Source: Nemertoderma westbladi
Lineage: Eukaryota; Xenacoelomorpha; Nemertodermatida; Nemertodermatidae
DNA: 23,009 nucleotides
Reading direction: 5' to 3'
Assembly (NCBI GenBank): GCA_032718475.1
Contig: JAUCBJ010006473.1
Span: forward strand, 1-23,009
The translations under genes and the position numbers were made by a program. The notes under the pieces were generated by a model that did no database searches, had not been told where the DNA came from, and saw nothing but the letters and a program-made list of their open reading frames with translations. Below, piece after piece: positions 8,932 to 18,017 of this stretch. The first letter of the stretch is position 1, and every line of letters starts with the position of its first letter.

Positions 8932-9345
8932 CTAACCACTGGGAAGCAGCACCGTAAACTTGCGCCAGTCATGTTTCTGCTTGTTGATAACCGGCTTGCG
9001 TGTTTGGATGTAATACATTTCAAACTTTTGCAAGACTGGCCGCAATGGGTGTCTAGCAATTACAGTGAAATGTTCAAACAATTCACGCCAGTCAGTCAGC
9101 CAACGTGTATTGGGCTCGCCGCGGTGTGTCACGATGTGGTTGTGCACAGTCTTACCCTGTTCACTCCCATCATTGGCTGTCCTATCCTGGTGCTGTCTAA
9201 CGCGTTCAAACGTGTGTCCAACATATATATATATATATAGAGAAAGAATAAACGACGTCAGACGCCATGATTTCCGGGATGGTGTGTTTGTGAGATGGGA
9301 GTGACTGGCGTAGTTTAGATGTTGTAAAAACAAACCGAACTGGCC
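8932..9345 (-). pseudogene. PLE-3 GIY-YIG endonuclease remnant
   Basis: The minus-strand frame contains YVGHTFERVRQHQ, then WLTDWRELFEHF, and ends in FTVLLPSG before the stop at 8932, matching the nuclease C-terminus of PLE-1. The segment with the two zinc-binding cysteines (CPSC in PLE-1) is replaced by a TA dinucleotide run read as LYIYIY, and about 14 bp after YVGHT are deleted. The upstream part is in another frame. The glutamate of the nuclease is present, but the zinc motif and GIY core are lost, so it is almost certainly inactive. Confidence 0.75.
9222..9239. repeat. TA microsatellite inside PLE-3
   Basis: About eight TA units replace the PLE segment that encodes the CxxC zinc motif. 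The flanks on both sides match PLE-1, so the run arose within the element. Confidence 0.8.
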
Positions 9346-9363
9346 GTGTGCAAGACCTGGGTA

Positions 9364-9423
9364 ACTAACTACATCTAAACAACATCTAAACATAACAACA
9401 ACATCTAAACAAAATCTAAATAT
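9364..9423. other. Junction between the two inverted PLE fragments
   Basis: These 60 bp contain imperfect repeats of ACATCTAAAC, a motif that lies next to the PLE-4 breakpoint in the element itself (CAACATCTAAACTGCGCC in PLE-1). The iteration suggests slippage or repeated template switching while the two copies were joined. Confidence 0.6.
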
Positions 9424-10556
9424 AAACATCTAAACTGCGTCAGTCACTCCCATCTCTCAAACACCCCATCTCGGAAATCCTTGCGTCTAACGTCGTTTAC
9501 TCTTTCTCTTGTCCCTCTTGTAAGGGGAAATATGTTGGACACACCATCCAAAACTTGTTTGAACGCGTTAGACAGCACCAGGATGGGACAGCCAATGATG
9601 GGAGCGAACAGGGTAGGACTGCACAACCACATCATGACGCACCGCGGCGAGCCCAATACACATTGGCTGACTGACTGGCGTGAATTGTTTAAACATTTCA
9701 CTATAATTGCTAGACACCCATTGCGGCCAGTCTTGCAAAATTATTACATCCATTACATTACATTACATTACATTACATTACATTACATTACATTACCCTA
9801 CATTACATTACATTACATTACATTACATTACATTACATTACATTACATTACATTACATTACATTACATTACATTACATTACATTACATTACATTACATTA
9901 CATTACATTACATTACATTACATTACATTACATTACATTACATTACATTACATTACATTACATTACATTACATTACATTACATTACATTACATTACATTA
10001 CATCACATTACATTACATTACATCACATTAAATTACATTAAATTACATTACATTACATTACATTACATTACATTACATTACATTACATTACATTACATTA
10101 CATTACATTACATTACATTACATTACATTACATTACATTACATTACATCCAAACACTACATTACATTACATTACATTACATCCAAACACGCAAGCCAGTC
10201 ATCAACAAGCAGAAACGTGACTGGCGCAAGTTTACGGTGCTGCTTCCCAGTGGACAGTTACAGAACAGACATTTCTCCATTTTGTTACCTGTTCCGTCCC
10301 CCTTTGGGAATCTCTCTCGATATTTCCTGGCTTGGCCTCCTGAGAATGCCTTCAGTTGCGGGGCGAAACCTACCGATCAGCTGGCTGCTGTCAGCTGATC
10401 ACTGATTGCATGCATCGTCTAGGTCTTGTTGCTTTTTAGTTTTTACATACTTTGGCACTGACATACCTACCGGTAAGGTTTTCACTTAACGTGCTTGATT
10501 CAAAAATAAATACAATTAACTCTTTATTATTGGATTTTCAAGCTTCTATTTCAATT
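9424..10556 (+). mobile_element. Penelope-like element fragment PLE-4 (plus strand)
   Basis: Homology to PLE-1 begins at ACATCTAAACTGCG and runs through the GIY-YIG coding region and 3' untranslated region to about 10556. The coding region is broken by a 4-bp loss near 9620, by a microsatellite of roughly 430 bp at 9751-10180 and by loss of the normal stop after the LLPSG codons. Parts of the GIY-YIG region are readable in shifted frames. The 3' end keeps the palindrome TACCGGTA and the hairpin at 10375-10400. The 17-bp target duplication follows at once. Confidence 0.85.
9751..10180. repeat. Pentanucleotide (ATTAC)n microsatellite within PLE-4
   Basis: About 80 units of CATTA occupy 9751-10148. 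After a partial copy of ATCCAAACAC a second short run follows to 10180. A few units carry substitutions (CCCTA, CATCA, AAATTA). The normal PLE sequence at this point reads TATTACATCCAAACACG, so the array grew from its own TTACAT seed. Because five bases times three make five codons without a stop, all forward frames stay open and yield runs of LHYIT, which are not real proteins. Confidence 0.97.
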
Positions 10557-10573
10557 AAAATAATTCAATTTAA
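10557..10573 (+). repeat. Right target-site duplication of the PLE-3/PLE-4 composite
   Basis: An exact 17-bp direct copy of 8651-8667. Together they bracket both PLE fragments and nothing else, which indicates one insertion event. Confidence 0.8.
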
Positions 10574-11304
10574 TGACACAAACTTCAACATTTTGGGCCC
10601 TTTAATACTTTCTGGGTTTGGCTGACTGTAATACCGAATGCAGCTGCTACTGTGCTTAGGGGAGTGGAGCGCCTTAGGAGTGAACGTAGGAATATAATTG
10701 GGTACCTAAATTAGATTCAAATACAATAGATGTAACAGATGCACCGGTAGCTACAAAGAACATTTGGGCCTCTATCCCGACCAACATTGATGGGTAACTC
10801 TGCCATTCGGGGAATACTGGAACTTTACAATGAAAGGTTTGCGGCCTCGTCGCTGTAGAAAATCGTAACAGAGTTGGTTTAACAATACCTCGCTAGATTA
10901 GTTGGCGCCACCGCCAATTTATCTATCATGGAACCAATTATCTATGTATTTTAGTTTACGATGGTCCCCAACGGCCATCGTTTTAACAACGTAATATCCA
11001 TCTATTAGAAGTATTTTCGGTGAATTTATGCCGAGGAAACAAAGTAATAACAACACCTTTCAACATGAATTTTCAAGCTTTACACAACGATTGAATCCTT
11101 TTGGGGGTAATATTCAATTTTGTTATTGTGCGCGTGCACCACTGGATAACTGCAGTGTTGACAGCGGTGCGTTGAAGATTGCGAGATCCCCTCTGTGAAC
11201 TATGACTAACTAAATTAATTGTAATATAACTTTATCTTACTAATATTTTGGCAGTGTGTTATAAAGTGATAAAAATATCCTATAGAATTATATATAATTC
11301 AAGC
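10574..11304. other. No gene seen
   Basis: These 730 bp are AT-rich and hold no long open frame, no recognised mobile-element motif and no tandem repeat that I can see. They continue the DNA that lay upstream of the zinc-finger gene before the PLE insertion. Confidence 0.5.
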
Positions 11305-11894
11305 AGTATTTAGTATTGTAACTGTAACAACTGTGTTGTTAATAATATTTCTTATAATTGTATATATTTGCTGCTACCGGTAATACATTTTACTACTTTA
11401 ATTATTTTATTAATTAGTTAACCTGATTTTAACTTATTAATTGGATATTCCTGTTTTGATTTCTACATAAAATAACCGTATATTTTATTTTCCTTCCCTT
11501 TCGTCTTTATTATCTTTTTTAACGCAACACGTGGGCGTGGGGTGGGCCTTCGCGCAGCACAAGAGTGAGTTAGTAAGCCTAGATAACAATATATTTAGCA
11601 CCACCTAGTGGCGGACCAGGAAATTGCGCGACGCCAGAAACTGCCTTATTTATTTGAGACCAAAGATTAGACCGACTGACGACAGACCGTCAGACAATCA
11701 GACAGACATACACGAGGTTGAGATAGTGATACTTGTAAACTAAGATCTCTAACTGTCTTGACTTTTTCTTTCCCTTCCCTTGTTTTCCTTTTCTCCTTTC
11801 CTTTCTTTCCCCTTTTCTCTTGCCCCTCTTTTTCCTCCTTTGTTATCATTTTTTCTTCCCCCCTCCGATCAGGCTATCTTACCCCAGCCCTAGC
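11305..11894 (+). repeat. 590-bp direct repeat, copy A
   Basis: Matches 12699-13288 at a constant offset of 1394 with one substitution seen (11493 C versus 12887 A). It contains TACCGGTA near 11376, an AT-rich first third, a GC-richer middle with CACGTGGGCGTGGGG, and an almost pure pyrimidine tract of about 110 bp at 11760-11874. It ends in CCCCAGCCCTAGC. It lacks TG...CA ends, so it is not an ordinary LTR. The minus-strand open frame in the pyrimidine tract is low-complexity lysine/glutamate sequence and not a gene. Confidence 0.92.
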
Positions 11895-12698
11895 ACAGCC
11901 CAAAAACAGTTGGCCTCGAGGTGCGTCCTAGGTGCGTCCTAGGCTAAGCTGAGGTCCGTCCTAGGCAGAGGGCTAAGGTACGTCCCAGGCAAAGACACGT
12001 TTGATTGGTTGTTCCACTTGCTAGGTAGGGAATTCCTTCTTGAATCCATCTTAGTAAGCGAGTCCTGTGATTGGCTAATTCAGAATTCATGAGCTGTTTG
12101 TTATTGAAAATTTTCTGGATGCCGAGAATCGATTGTACAGTACTATGAATTAAGAATTAATTCAAATGTAACTAAATATTACGTTACGGAAAAATTTACA
12201 AAAAATATGTGAATGCTCCATTTTATATTTTTTATTTGGATTCTTGTTTAAATCAAACAAACTGGCAAATAATGAGTTTTAAATCAAACAAACAGGAAAA
12301 TAATGAGTTGCGCGGTGTAGTGTCAACCAGTTGTGCGGGCCTGGACAGGGTTTCCATCCAATGCTAACCCTAACATGTATTGCAACTGTATAATGCTTAG
12401 AATGCCAGTGAAACAAAATAGGAGGGCCCTTAGTAGTCAACTGGAGGGCAGCCAATATCGTAAATCCTTCCAGAACATGTATTTATTTAACATGGGTTAT
12501 ATGCAGTTCATTAGTTGCACAGAAAAGGAGACACATAGTATGTTGAAGGTGGAGTTGATTCTATTGGTTGTCTGACTCGACGGCTGGGATATCCCAGTGA
12601 GCGTATACAATAGCAGGGCTTCCCTCTAATAATGGTATCACAATGCTACTATAGTAGATTATTTTTCATGGCTTGCCTTTATGTGCGTATCAATCAGT
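11895..12698. other. Spacer between the 590-bp direct repeats
   Basis: This 804-bp spacer holds a small minisatellite at its left end and otherwise AT-rich DNA. The only open frame of note (12333-12575, plus, 80 codons) resembles nothing I know and is probably chance. No primer-binding site or polypurine tract is obvious next to either repeat. Confidence 0.5.
11920..11990 (+). repeat. Short minisatellite of GGTGCGTCCTAG units
   Basis: Four related units of about 12 bp appear: GGTGCGTCCTAG twice in direct contact, then GGTCCGTCCTAGG and GGTACGTCCCAGG, with spacers of 10-15 bp. The units lie just after the end of repeat copy A and are absent after copy B. Confidence 0.7.
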
Positions 12699-13288
12699 AG
12701 TATTTAGTATTGTAACTGTAACAACTGTGTTGTTAATAATATTTCTTATAATTGTATATATTTGCTGCTACCGGTAATACATTTTACTACTTTAATTATT
12801 TTATTAATTAGTTAACCTGATTTTAACTTATTAATTGGATATTCCTGTTTTGATTTCTACATAAAATAACCGTATATTTTATTTTCATTCCCTTTCGTCT
12901 TTATTATCTTTTTTAACGCAACACGTGGGCGTGGGGTGGGCCTTCGCGCAGCACAAGAGTGAGTTAGTAAGCCTAGATAACAATATATTTAGCACCACCT
13001 AGTGGCGGACCAGGAAATTGCGCGACGCCAGAAACTGCCTTATTTATTTGAGACCAAAGATTAGACCGACTGACGACAGACCGTCAGACAATCAGACAGA
13101 CATACACGAGGTTGAGATAGTGATACTTGTAAACTAAGATCTCTAACTGTCTTGACTTTTTCTTTCCCTTCCCTTGTTTTCCTTTTCTCCTTTCCTTTCT
13201 TTCCCCTTTTCTCTTGCCCCTCTTTTTCCTCCTTTGTTATCATTTTTTCTTCCCCCCTCCGATCAGGCTATCTTACCCCAGCCCTAGC
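12699..13288 (+). repeat. 590-bp direct repeat, copy B
   Basis: Near-identical to 11305-11894. Its end, CCCCAGCCCTAGC, runs straight into a tRNA-like sequence, whereas copy A ends at the same bases and continues into unrelated DNA. Copy B may therefore be the original and copy A the duplicate, or the repeat boundary was set inside the tRNA-like head. Confidence 0.92.
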
Positions 13289-13350
13289 TCAGTAGGTTAT
13301 GCGTTAGACAATCGTATGGTAGGTATCGAGTTCAAATCCTAGCAGGTGCA
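13278..13350 (+). ncRNA. Degenerate tRNA-derived sequence (SINE head or tRNA pseudogene)
   Basis: An A box TAGCTCAGTAGG (13285-13296) and a B box GTTCAAATCC (13330-13339) stand at the spacing found in tRNA genes, so a polymerase III internal promoter is plausible. The cloverleaf is poor: most acceptor pairs fail, only two D-stem pairs form and the T stem has mismatches. It is therefore not a working tRNA. A tRNA-derived SINE head is the best explanation; the body and tail downstream could not be delimited. Confidence 0.55.
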
Positions 13351-13541
13351 AATTATCTTTTGTGCTAATTTTCAACTTATTTGAATTGACCGCTACGATT
13401 GAATTGTATCTGCTCAAGGTAGATTAACCAATATGATTGCAGTGAAAGTAACCAATTTCGTGCAAGTTACGCATTTGCTGGACCAATAGTTATCTTTAAA
13501 AACGTGATGGAACCTATAGAATAATCTAGATTTATCTAGAT

Positions 13542-13770
13542 TGTTGGCAGCACTAATTTACTATAAAAAGGTGCGATTGTTCAATTAGTTATCTTCACTT
13601 CACTTGATCTAATCATTTAGCCTTATTAGTTATCACTTCTGCCCGTGTACTTTAATTCACTGCATTTGTTAATTCGTTTTGTATTTTATTTTCATAATTT
13701 GTTCGTTATTTGTAATAAAGTTAGAATTCTACCTCTACCTCTACCTAGAATGCTACATCTATCTTTAACA
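13542..13770 (+). mobile_element. LTR-like segment with TATA box and poly(A) signal
   Basis: The 229-bp segment begins TGTTGG and ends TTTAACA, giving a short TGTT/AACA terminal inverted repeat with TG...CA ends. Inside, CTATAAAAAGG (about 13561) looks like a TATA box and AATAAA lies at 13714-13719, in the order expected for U3-R-U5. CTACCT repeats follow. The next bases (CACGGTGAACCC) do not form an obvious TGG-starting primer-binding site. No matching second LTR or target duplication was found. It may be a fragment of an LTR element, read on the plus strand, so it does not belong to the minus-strand BEL/Pao element. Confidence 0.35.
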
Positions 13771-15044
13771 TGTTTCACCACGGTGAACCCAACTGAGGGA
13801 CGGATGGCAGGTTAAGCAGCGGGCCGCAGCAATGAACGGGAACATCGGCGGAATGTAGAAAAGAGACCACCCACACAATATTGATTCATAGTTCTTCACC
13901 CATCGCCTGAAAGGTTAGACAGCGTTTGATGCCTTGCAACCTAAGTGTAAGACCTGAGATCAAAGGTAGAAGTAGTGACACGCTGTGCGCCAAAAATTTA
14001 AAATTTTAGGAACTGTATCGTTTTGATTCTGGCAGAACCCACGGTTCCCCTTCAGATTCCTATGGGGGAGGAGAGAGAGAGAAAGAGAGAATAGATACAA
14101 GTACACAGATATGACACAGGCACACCATTACAGGGCATGTACATTGGTAGGGTACATCAAACTGTACGCCTAACTTGTTTGCCGGGTATAGGTACGCTGG
14201 TGGCTTATTTAGTAGTACAACGGTTTCCATCGTTTCTATTGAAGTCTGTAGGCCAGGAGAAGGTTACTGTGTTATGCCTGAATCAGGATTGTACCGTTCA
14301 GGCGGTTGGGCAGTTTACTGTACTAGGCGCATTACAATTAGGGCTATTTGGGATACTAACACCTACCGTGTCCCCGCCGACATTCTGATAAGAAGTTGCC
14401 ACGCCCACCTAGGCAACCAAAATTCTAGATAGGAGACCAAGGCTAGCTATTGTAACCGTATGCCTACTGTAGTAAACTAACACATTTCTTCTTAGTATTA
14501 GGGACCTGGTAGATTTAAATTGCCGAATTCTGGGCGTAGTTACTAATTTTATACCTAAAATTTGAGTCCTGGAAATACACAAAAGGGGAAGGAGCCTTAT
14601 CATCTGTAAGTATTAGACCTACAGACTGCAAAATTAGAATATTTGTAAAATGCACACTGGACCCAGTAAATTATATAATGTAAAGGGATCCAAAACTAAT
14701 TTTCGATTATAAAATTCAAGAATACACACGCGTTAGGAATTATTTACACCTCGAAATATATAAAATAATTTTGTCCACGCCGCAGTTCGCCCGCTAGTTA
14801 GACATTTAGCTAGCAACCCCCACCCCATATAAATCACACCGCGGCAAAGTATACGAGCGCCTTTAGTCCATCAGCAAGTCAGCACGATTGTTAGGATTTG
14901 CTGCGCGGGATTTTGTATTATCGAAGTTTGTCCATTCGTAGACTGTTTTCTGCCTCACCGGTTAAAGAGACCAATACTGCAATAGATTTGCTTACTTAGA
15001 GTTTACTGTTTTGGTGAGAAGGTTGGATTTATGCTTCATGGTTG
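13771..15044. other. No convincing gene seen
   Basis: This stretch includes a GA-rich microsatellite at about 14067-14093 and a plus-strand open stretch at 14151-14428 with protein-like composition (many Gly, Trp, Tyr and Cys) but no ATG near its start and no recognised domain. CATATAAAT near 14827 followed by a GC-richer stretch resembles a core promoter, but what follows is cut off by the duplication at 15045. Confidence 0.4.
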
Positions 15045-15635
15045 GAGGTACCAACAGCTGTCCCCACCGATGTCATTCACCCGGTCGACCAGGCAGCTTC
15101 TGATGATTACAAGCTTATTACCTGTAAGTTTGAGTACCGAGGTCGGGCAACTGATCTGTTTGTTCGAAAGTTACGTGGTCTTATACCCAGGTCTTGCACA
15201 CGGCCAGTTCGGTTTGTTTTTACAACATCTAAACTGCGCCAGTCACTCCCATCTCTCAAACACCCCATCCCGGAAATCCTTGCGTCTAACGTCGTTTACT
15301 CTTTCTCTTGTCCCTCTTGTAAGGGGGGATATGTTGGACACACCATCCAACACTTGTTTGAACGCGTTAGACAGCACCAGGATGGGACAGCCAATGATGG
15401 GAGCGAACAGGGTAAGACTGTGCACAACCACATAATGGCGAACCGCGGCGAGCCCAATACACGTTGGCTGACTGACTGGCGTGAATTGTTTAAACATTTC
15501 GCTGTAATTGCTAGACACCCATTGCGGCCAGTCTTGCAAAAGATTGAAATGTATTACATCCAAACACGCAAGCCGGTTATCAACAAGCAGAAACGTGACT
15601 GGCGCAAGTTTACGGTGCTGCTTCCCAGTGGTTAG
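15045..15635 (+). pseudogene. PLE-2 GIY-YIG endonuclease fragment
   Basis: About 196 codons stay open and give the same protein as the C-terminal part of PLE-1, with the VVY start of the nuclease, the CxxC zinc pair, YVG, the R and H that follow and the IEMYYIQ glutamate all present. No natural ATG serves it: upstream DNA is unrelated, so it has no PLE reverse transcriptase and probably no promoter of its own. Confidence 0.75.
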
Positions 15636-15934
15636 TTACAGTACAGACACATCTTCATTTCGTTACCTGTTCCCTCCCCCTTTGGGAATCTCTCTCTACA
15701 TTTCCTGGCTTGGCCTCCTGAGAATGCCTTCAGTTGCGGGGCGAAACCTACCGATCAGCTGGCTGCCGTCAGCTGATCGCATGCAACGTCTAGGTCTTGT
15801 TGCTTTTTAGTTTTTTACATACTTTGGCACTGACATACCTACCGGTAAGGTTTTTACTTAACGTGCTTGATTAATAAATAAAATACAATAACTCTTTATT
15901 ATTGGATTTTCAAGCTTCTACTTCAACCCTTTAT
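15045..15934 (+). mobile_element. Penelope-like element PLE-2, 3' part only
   Basis: A copy of the PLE-1 3' portion. It lacks the whole reverse transcriptase and begins within the linker before the endonuclease. The coding part (to 15635) and the 3' untranslated region, with its hairpin at 15752-15779 and TACCGGTA near 15840, match PLE-1 almost base for base. It was copied as part of the larger 1102-bp duplication. Confidence 0.85.
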
Positions 15935-16063
15935 ACTCCTTTTATTTAATATGAGGCTTGTGATTGTAGACAGTCAGTTTACTGTTTATTGCACAATATA
16001 TTATTGTGTAACATAATTTTTTTTTGATCAATCAACTTTTGTGACTTTTATTGTATTGTAAGT

Positions 16064-16146
16064 TACAATGAAATTTTCCCCTTTACCAATGTTCACAGTG
16101 ACGACAGTGATATTTTTGGTACTGTGGACAACAACGTCCTGGGGAA
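16064..16146 (+). pseudogene. LINE 5' fragment carried by the duplication
   Basis: The final 80 or so bases repeat the acidic N-terminal LINE piece at 1920-2002 and stop at the fusion with the BEL/Pao element. Read on the minus strand, it adds 21 meaningless residues to the truncated Pao pol frame. Confidence 0.75.
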
Positions 16147-18017
16147 GGTTTCTGGTTGAGGTCTCCTTCAGGCCACCACAGAAATCGTAGGCTGTCTCGA
16201 TCCCTATCCAGCACCTTGACTTGTAAGAACATGCCTTCTATATCGGAGGCGAAAGCGATTGAATATTGTCGTAATCTAAAGAGTATTCCCAACAAGGATT
16301 GGAGTAAGTTAGGTCCTGGTAACAACTCGGAATTTAGTGATTGGCCCATGTAGAGGGCGGAGCCATCAAATACCACACGGACTTCATGGGGTTTACCGGG
16401 TTTGGGAATGTAATGATGTGTTAGATAGTACGTCCTCTCAGTTATGGGTGTATCTTCTGGTACTCGCTCCGCGTATCCTTTACTATTAAATTTCTTCAAC
16501 TGAATCTGGTACATTTCTTTAGCTGAAGCATTTGCCGTGAGGCGTCGATGAAGTTGCGCAATTCTTTTCTCTGCCAAGGGTCGGTTGTTTATGAATTTTG
16601 GTTCCCGTTTTCGAAATGGTAGACCGATTTCATATCTACCTTGATCTTTAAGAAAATGTGTAGTTGTCTGCTGGATCTGCTTGGCTCTTTCTTCTTCTAC
16701 CGATAAGGCCTTATCATAGGAATTGGGCTCTACTGCCTCTTGAGTAAAGAATCGTACGGCGTGTTCATCCTGAGTCCTCGCGTTGTAGCAATCGATCACG
16801 TCATTTAGTTCATCATTATAGTGATCTTGTCTCGAGGGACTAATGAGTTGACATAGATTCTCTTGATTTTGCCAAGTTTTGTTTTCCGTAAGGAGGTCGA
16901 TGGTATTTTCCTCGTCAAAGAGTGGGTAAATGTCGTCATTATCTGAGGAGTATGGTATTCCCTCAGTTGGATCGTCCACCTCACTGCTCTCCACTTCCCA
17001 TTCACTGACTTGGTAGACCCGTTCTTTGGGCAACCTTTCCATGAGTGTTCTACGGGAAGGGCCAGTAAAGTACCAACCCACTCTAGTTCTTCCCGCATAG
17101 ACTTGTAGTGGTTGCGGGTGAGTAGGCCGTTTCTCCAATGTCTCAAGCGCCTCATGCGCATTTTGGCCGATGAGTATTTGCACTCCAGGATAGTCTGTGT
17201 TGAATCTCGGGACATTAAGATGCTGGGTGCAATTATCTTCGTCCCAGTTATAAGGTTCCACTTGGCTGGTAGCGAAGTTCTTTATCGCCACCATTTTTAC
17301 TGACCTTATACTGTGTTCTCCTAGTTCATCCTGGGGAGTGTACAATGCACCTATATAGTAATCTGCAATCACTGTAGATTTCCAAACCTGCATAATTCCT
17401 GACATGTTTAACTTGGTTCGGAACTTGGGTTGTCCAGCAAAGATGTCCTCGGCTAGTTCTTTGTCGATGAATGTTCCTGTGCTGCCGGAGTCGAGAAGGG
17501 CATTCACTATATAACTTTTGTCATGGCCGTGGACTCTCAACTGCACTACAGGAAATTCTCGGATTCCTACATTGGAAGTTGGTGCTTTCCAAGATGGTTG
17601 TCGTTCGGGAGTAGTTAGTGTGGGTTCGCTGTTAGTGTCTTTTTCATACGTAAGTGCTCGATACACTGCGGTGTTTATTAGGAAACAGGATTCGTCTTGG
17701 TCGGAGAATTCGTCCGTATAGAATCCTTCCATCTCAGAACTTTGGTCAGTGTCGTTCACATCACTGAATTGGACATGTAGTTCGGACTCACTTACCTGAC
17801 TCGGGCTGTTTTGATCGAATTCTGCGTGCAACAGGATATGATGTTTTGCACCACACTTTGCACACCTTACGTCGGAGTAACAGGTTCGCCGTTGGTGTCC
17901 TTGTCTGAGGCAATTATAACACAACCGCTTATCCCACATGACTTCACGTCTATCCTTTAATGACTTCTTTAGGAATTCGTCACACGCATTCAAACGGTGG
18001 GGCCCGTCGCACAGCAC
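16147..18017 (-). pseudogene. BEL/Pao retrotransposon: zinc knuckle, protease and truncated reverse transcriptase
   Basis: About 623 codons of BEL/Pao polyprotein are open on the minus strand. Near the start LCDGPHRLNACDEF and CYNCLRQGHQRRTC (CX2CX4HX4C, residues 33-46) form the gag zinc knuckle, followed by a second Cys/His cluster at 52-64. The aspartic protease has ALLDSGSTGTFID with the catalytic D at residue 176. The reverse transcriptase begins late: HHYIPKPG, RVVFDGSA and ASDIEGMFLQV are BEL/Pao hallmarks. The frame ends shortly after RFLWWPEGD, where it is cut by the 1102-bp duplication, so the YVDD active site, RNase H and integrase are absent. The frame has a stop just before residue 1, so a frameshift separates it from the rest of gag. 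Confidence 0.88.

Larger units (their letters stand above)
8668..9363 (-). mobile_element. Penelope-like element fragment PLE-3 (minus strand)
   Basis: Read on the minus strand, this matches the PLE-1 region from the motif ending ACCCAGGTCTTG through the endonuclease, the stop codon (8932-8934) and the 3' untranslated region up to the ACAATTAACTCTTTA end. It is 5'-truncated near 9363. It lacks the final 35-40 bp of 3' end seen in PLE-4. It is more diverged from PLE-1 than the copy at 15045 is. Its 5' end faces the 5' end of PLE-4. Confidence 0.82.
15045..16146 (+). repeat. Right copy of the 1102-bp near-identical duplication
   Basis: Begins at GAGGTACCAACAG and ends at CCTGGGGAA, matching 901-2002. 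The flanks differ completely from those of the left copy: unrelated DNA on the left and a truncated BEL/Pao pol on the right. No target-site duplication of useful length is visible at its ends. Confidence 0.92.

Noticed and set aside
9740-10190. CRISPR-like array
   Set aside because: The repeat is a 5-bp microsatellite without unique spacers, and the setting is eukaryotic.
9707-10405. Plus-strand open frames with LHYIT repeats
   Set aside because: A stop-free pentanucleotide microsatellite keeps all forward frames open; there is no protein signal beyond PLE fragments.
11667-11849. Minus-strand 60-codon lysine/glutamate-rich frame (also at 13061-13243)
   Set aside because: It is the reverse of a pyrimidine tract inside the 590-bp repeat: low-complexity sequence with no domain.
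12333-12575. 80-codon plus-strand frame in the repeat spacer
   Set aside because: No recognisable motif, no neighbouring support and a length within chance for this sequence.
14151-14428. Plus-strand open stretch with many Gly, Cys, Trp and Tyr
   Set aside because: It has no ATG near its beginning and no recognised domain, and an overlapping frame is open for a similar length; kept only as a remark in the intergenic entry.
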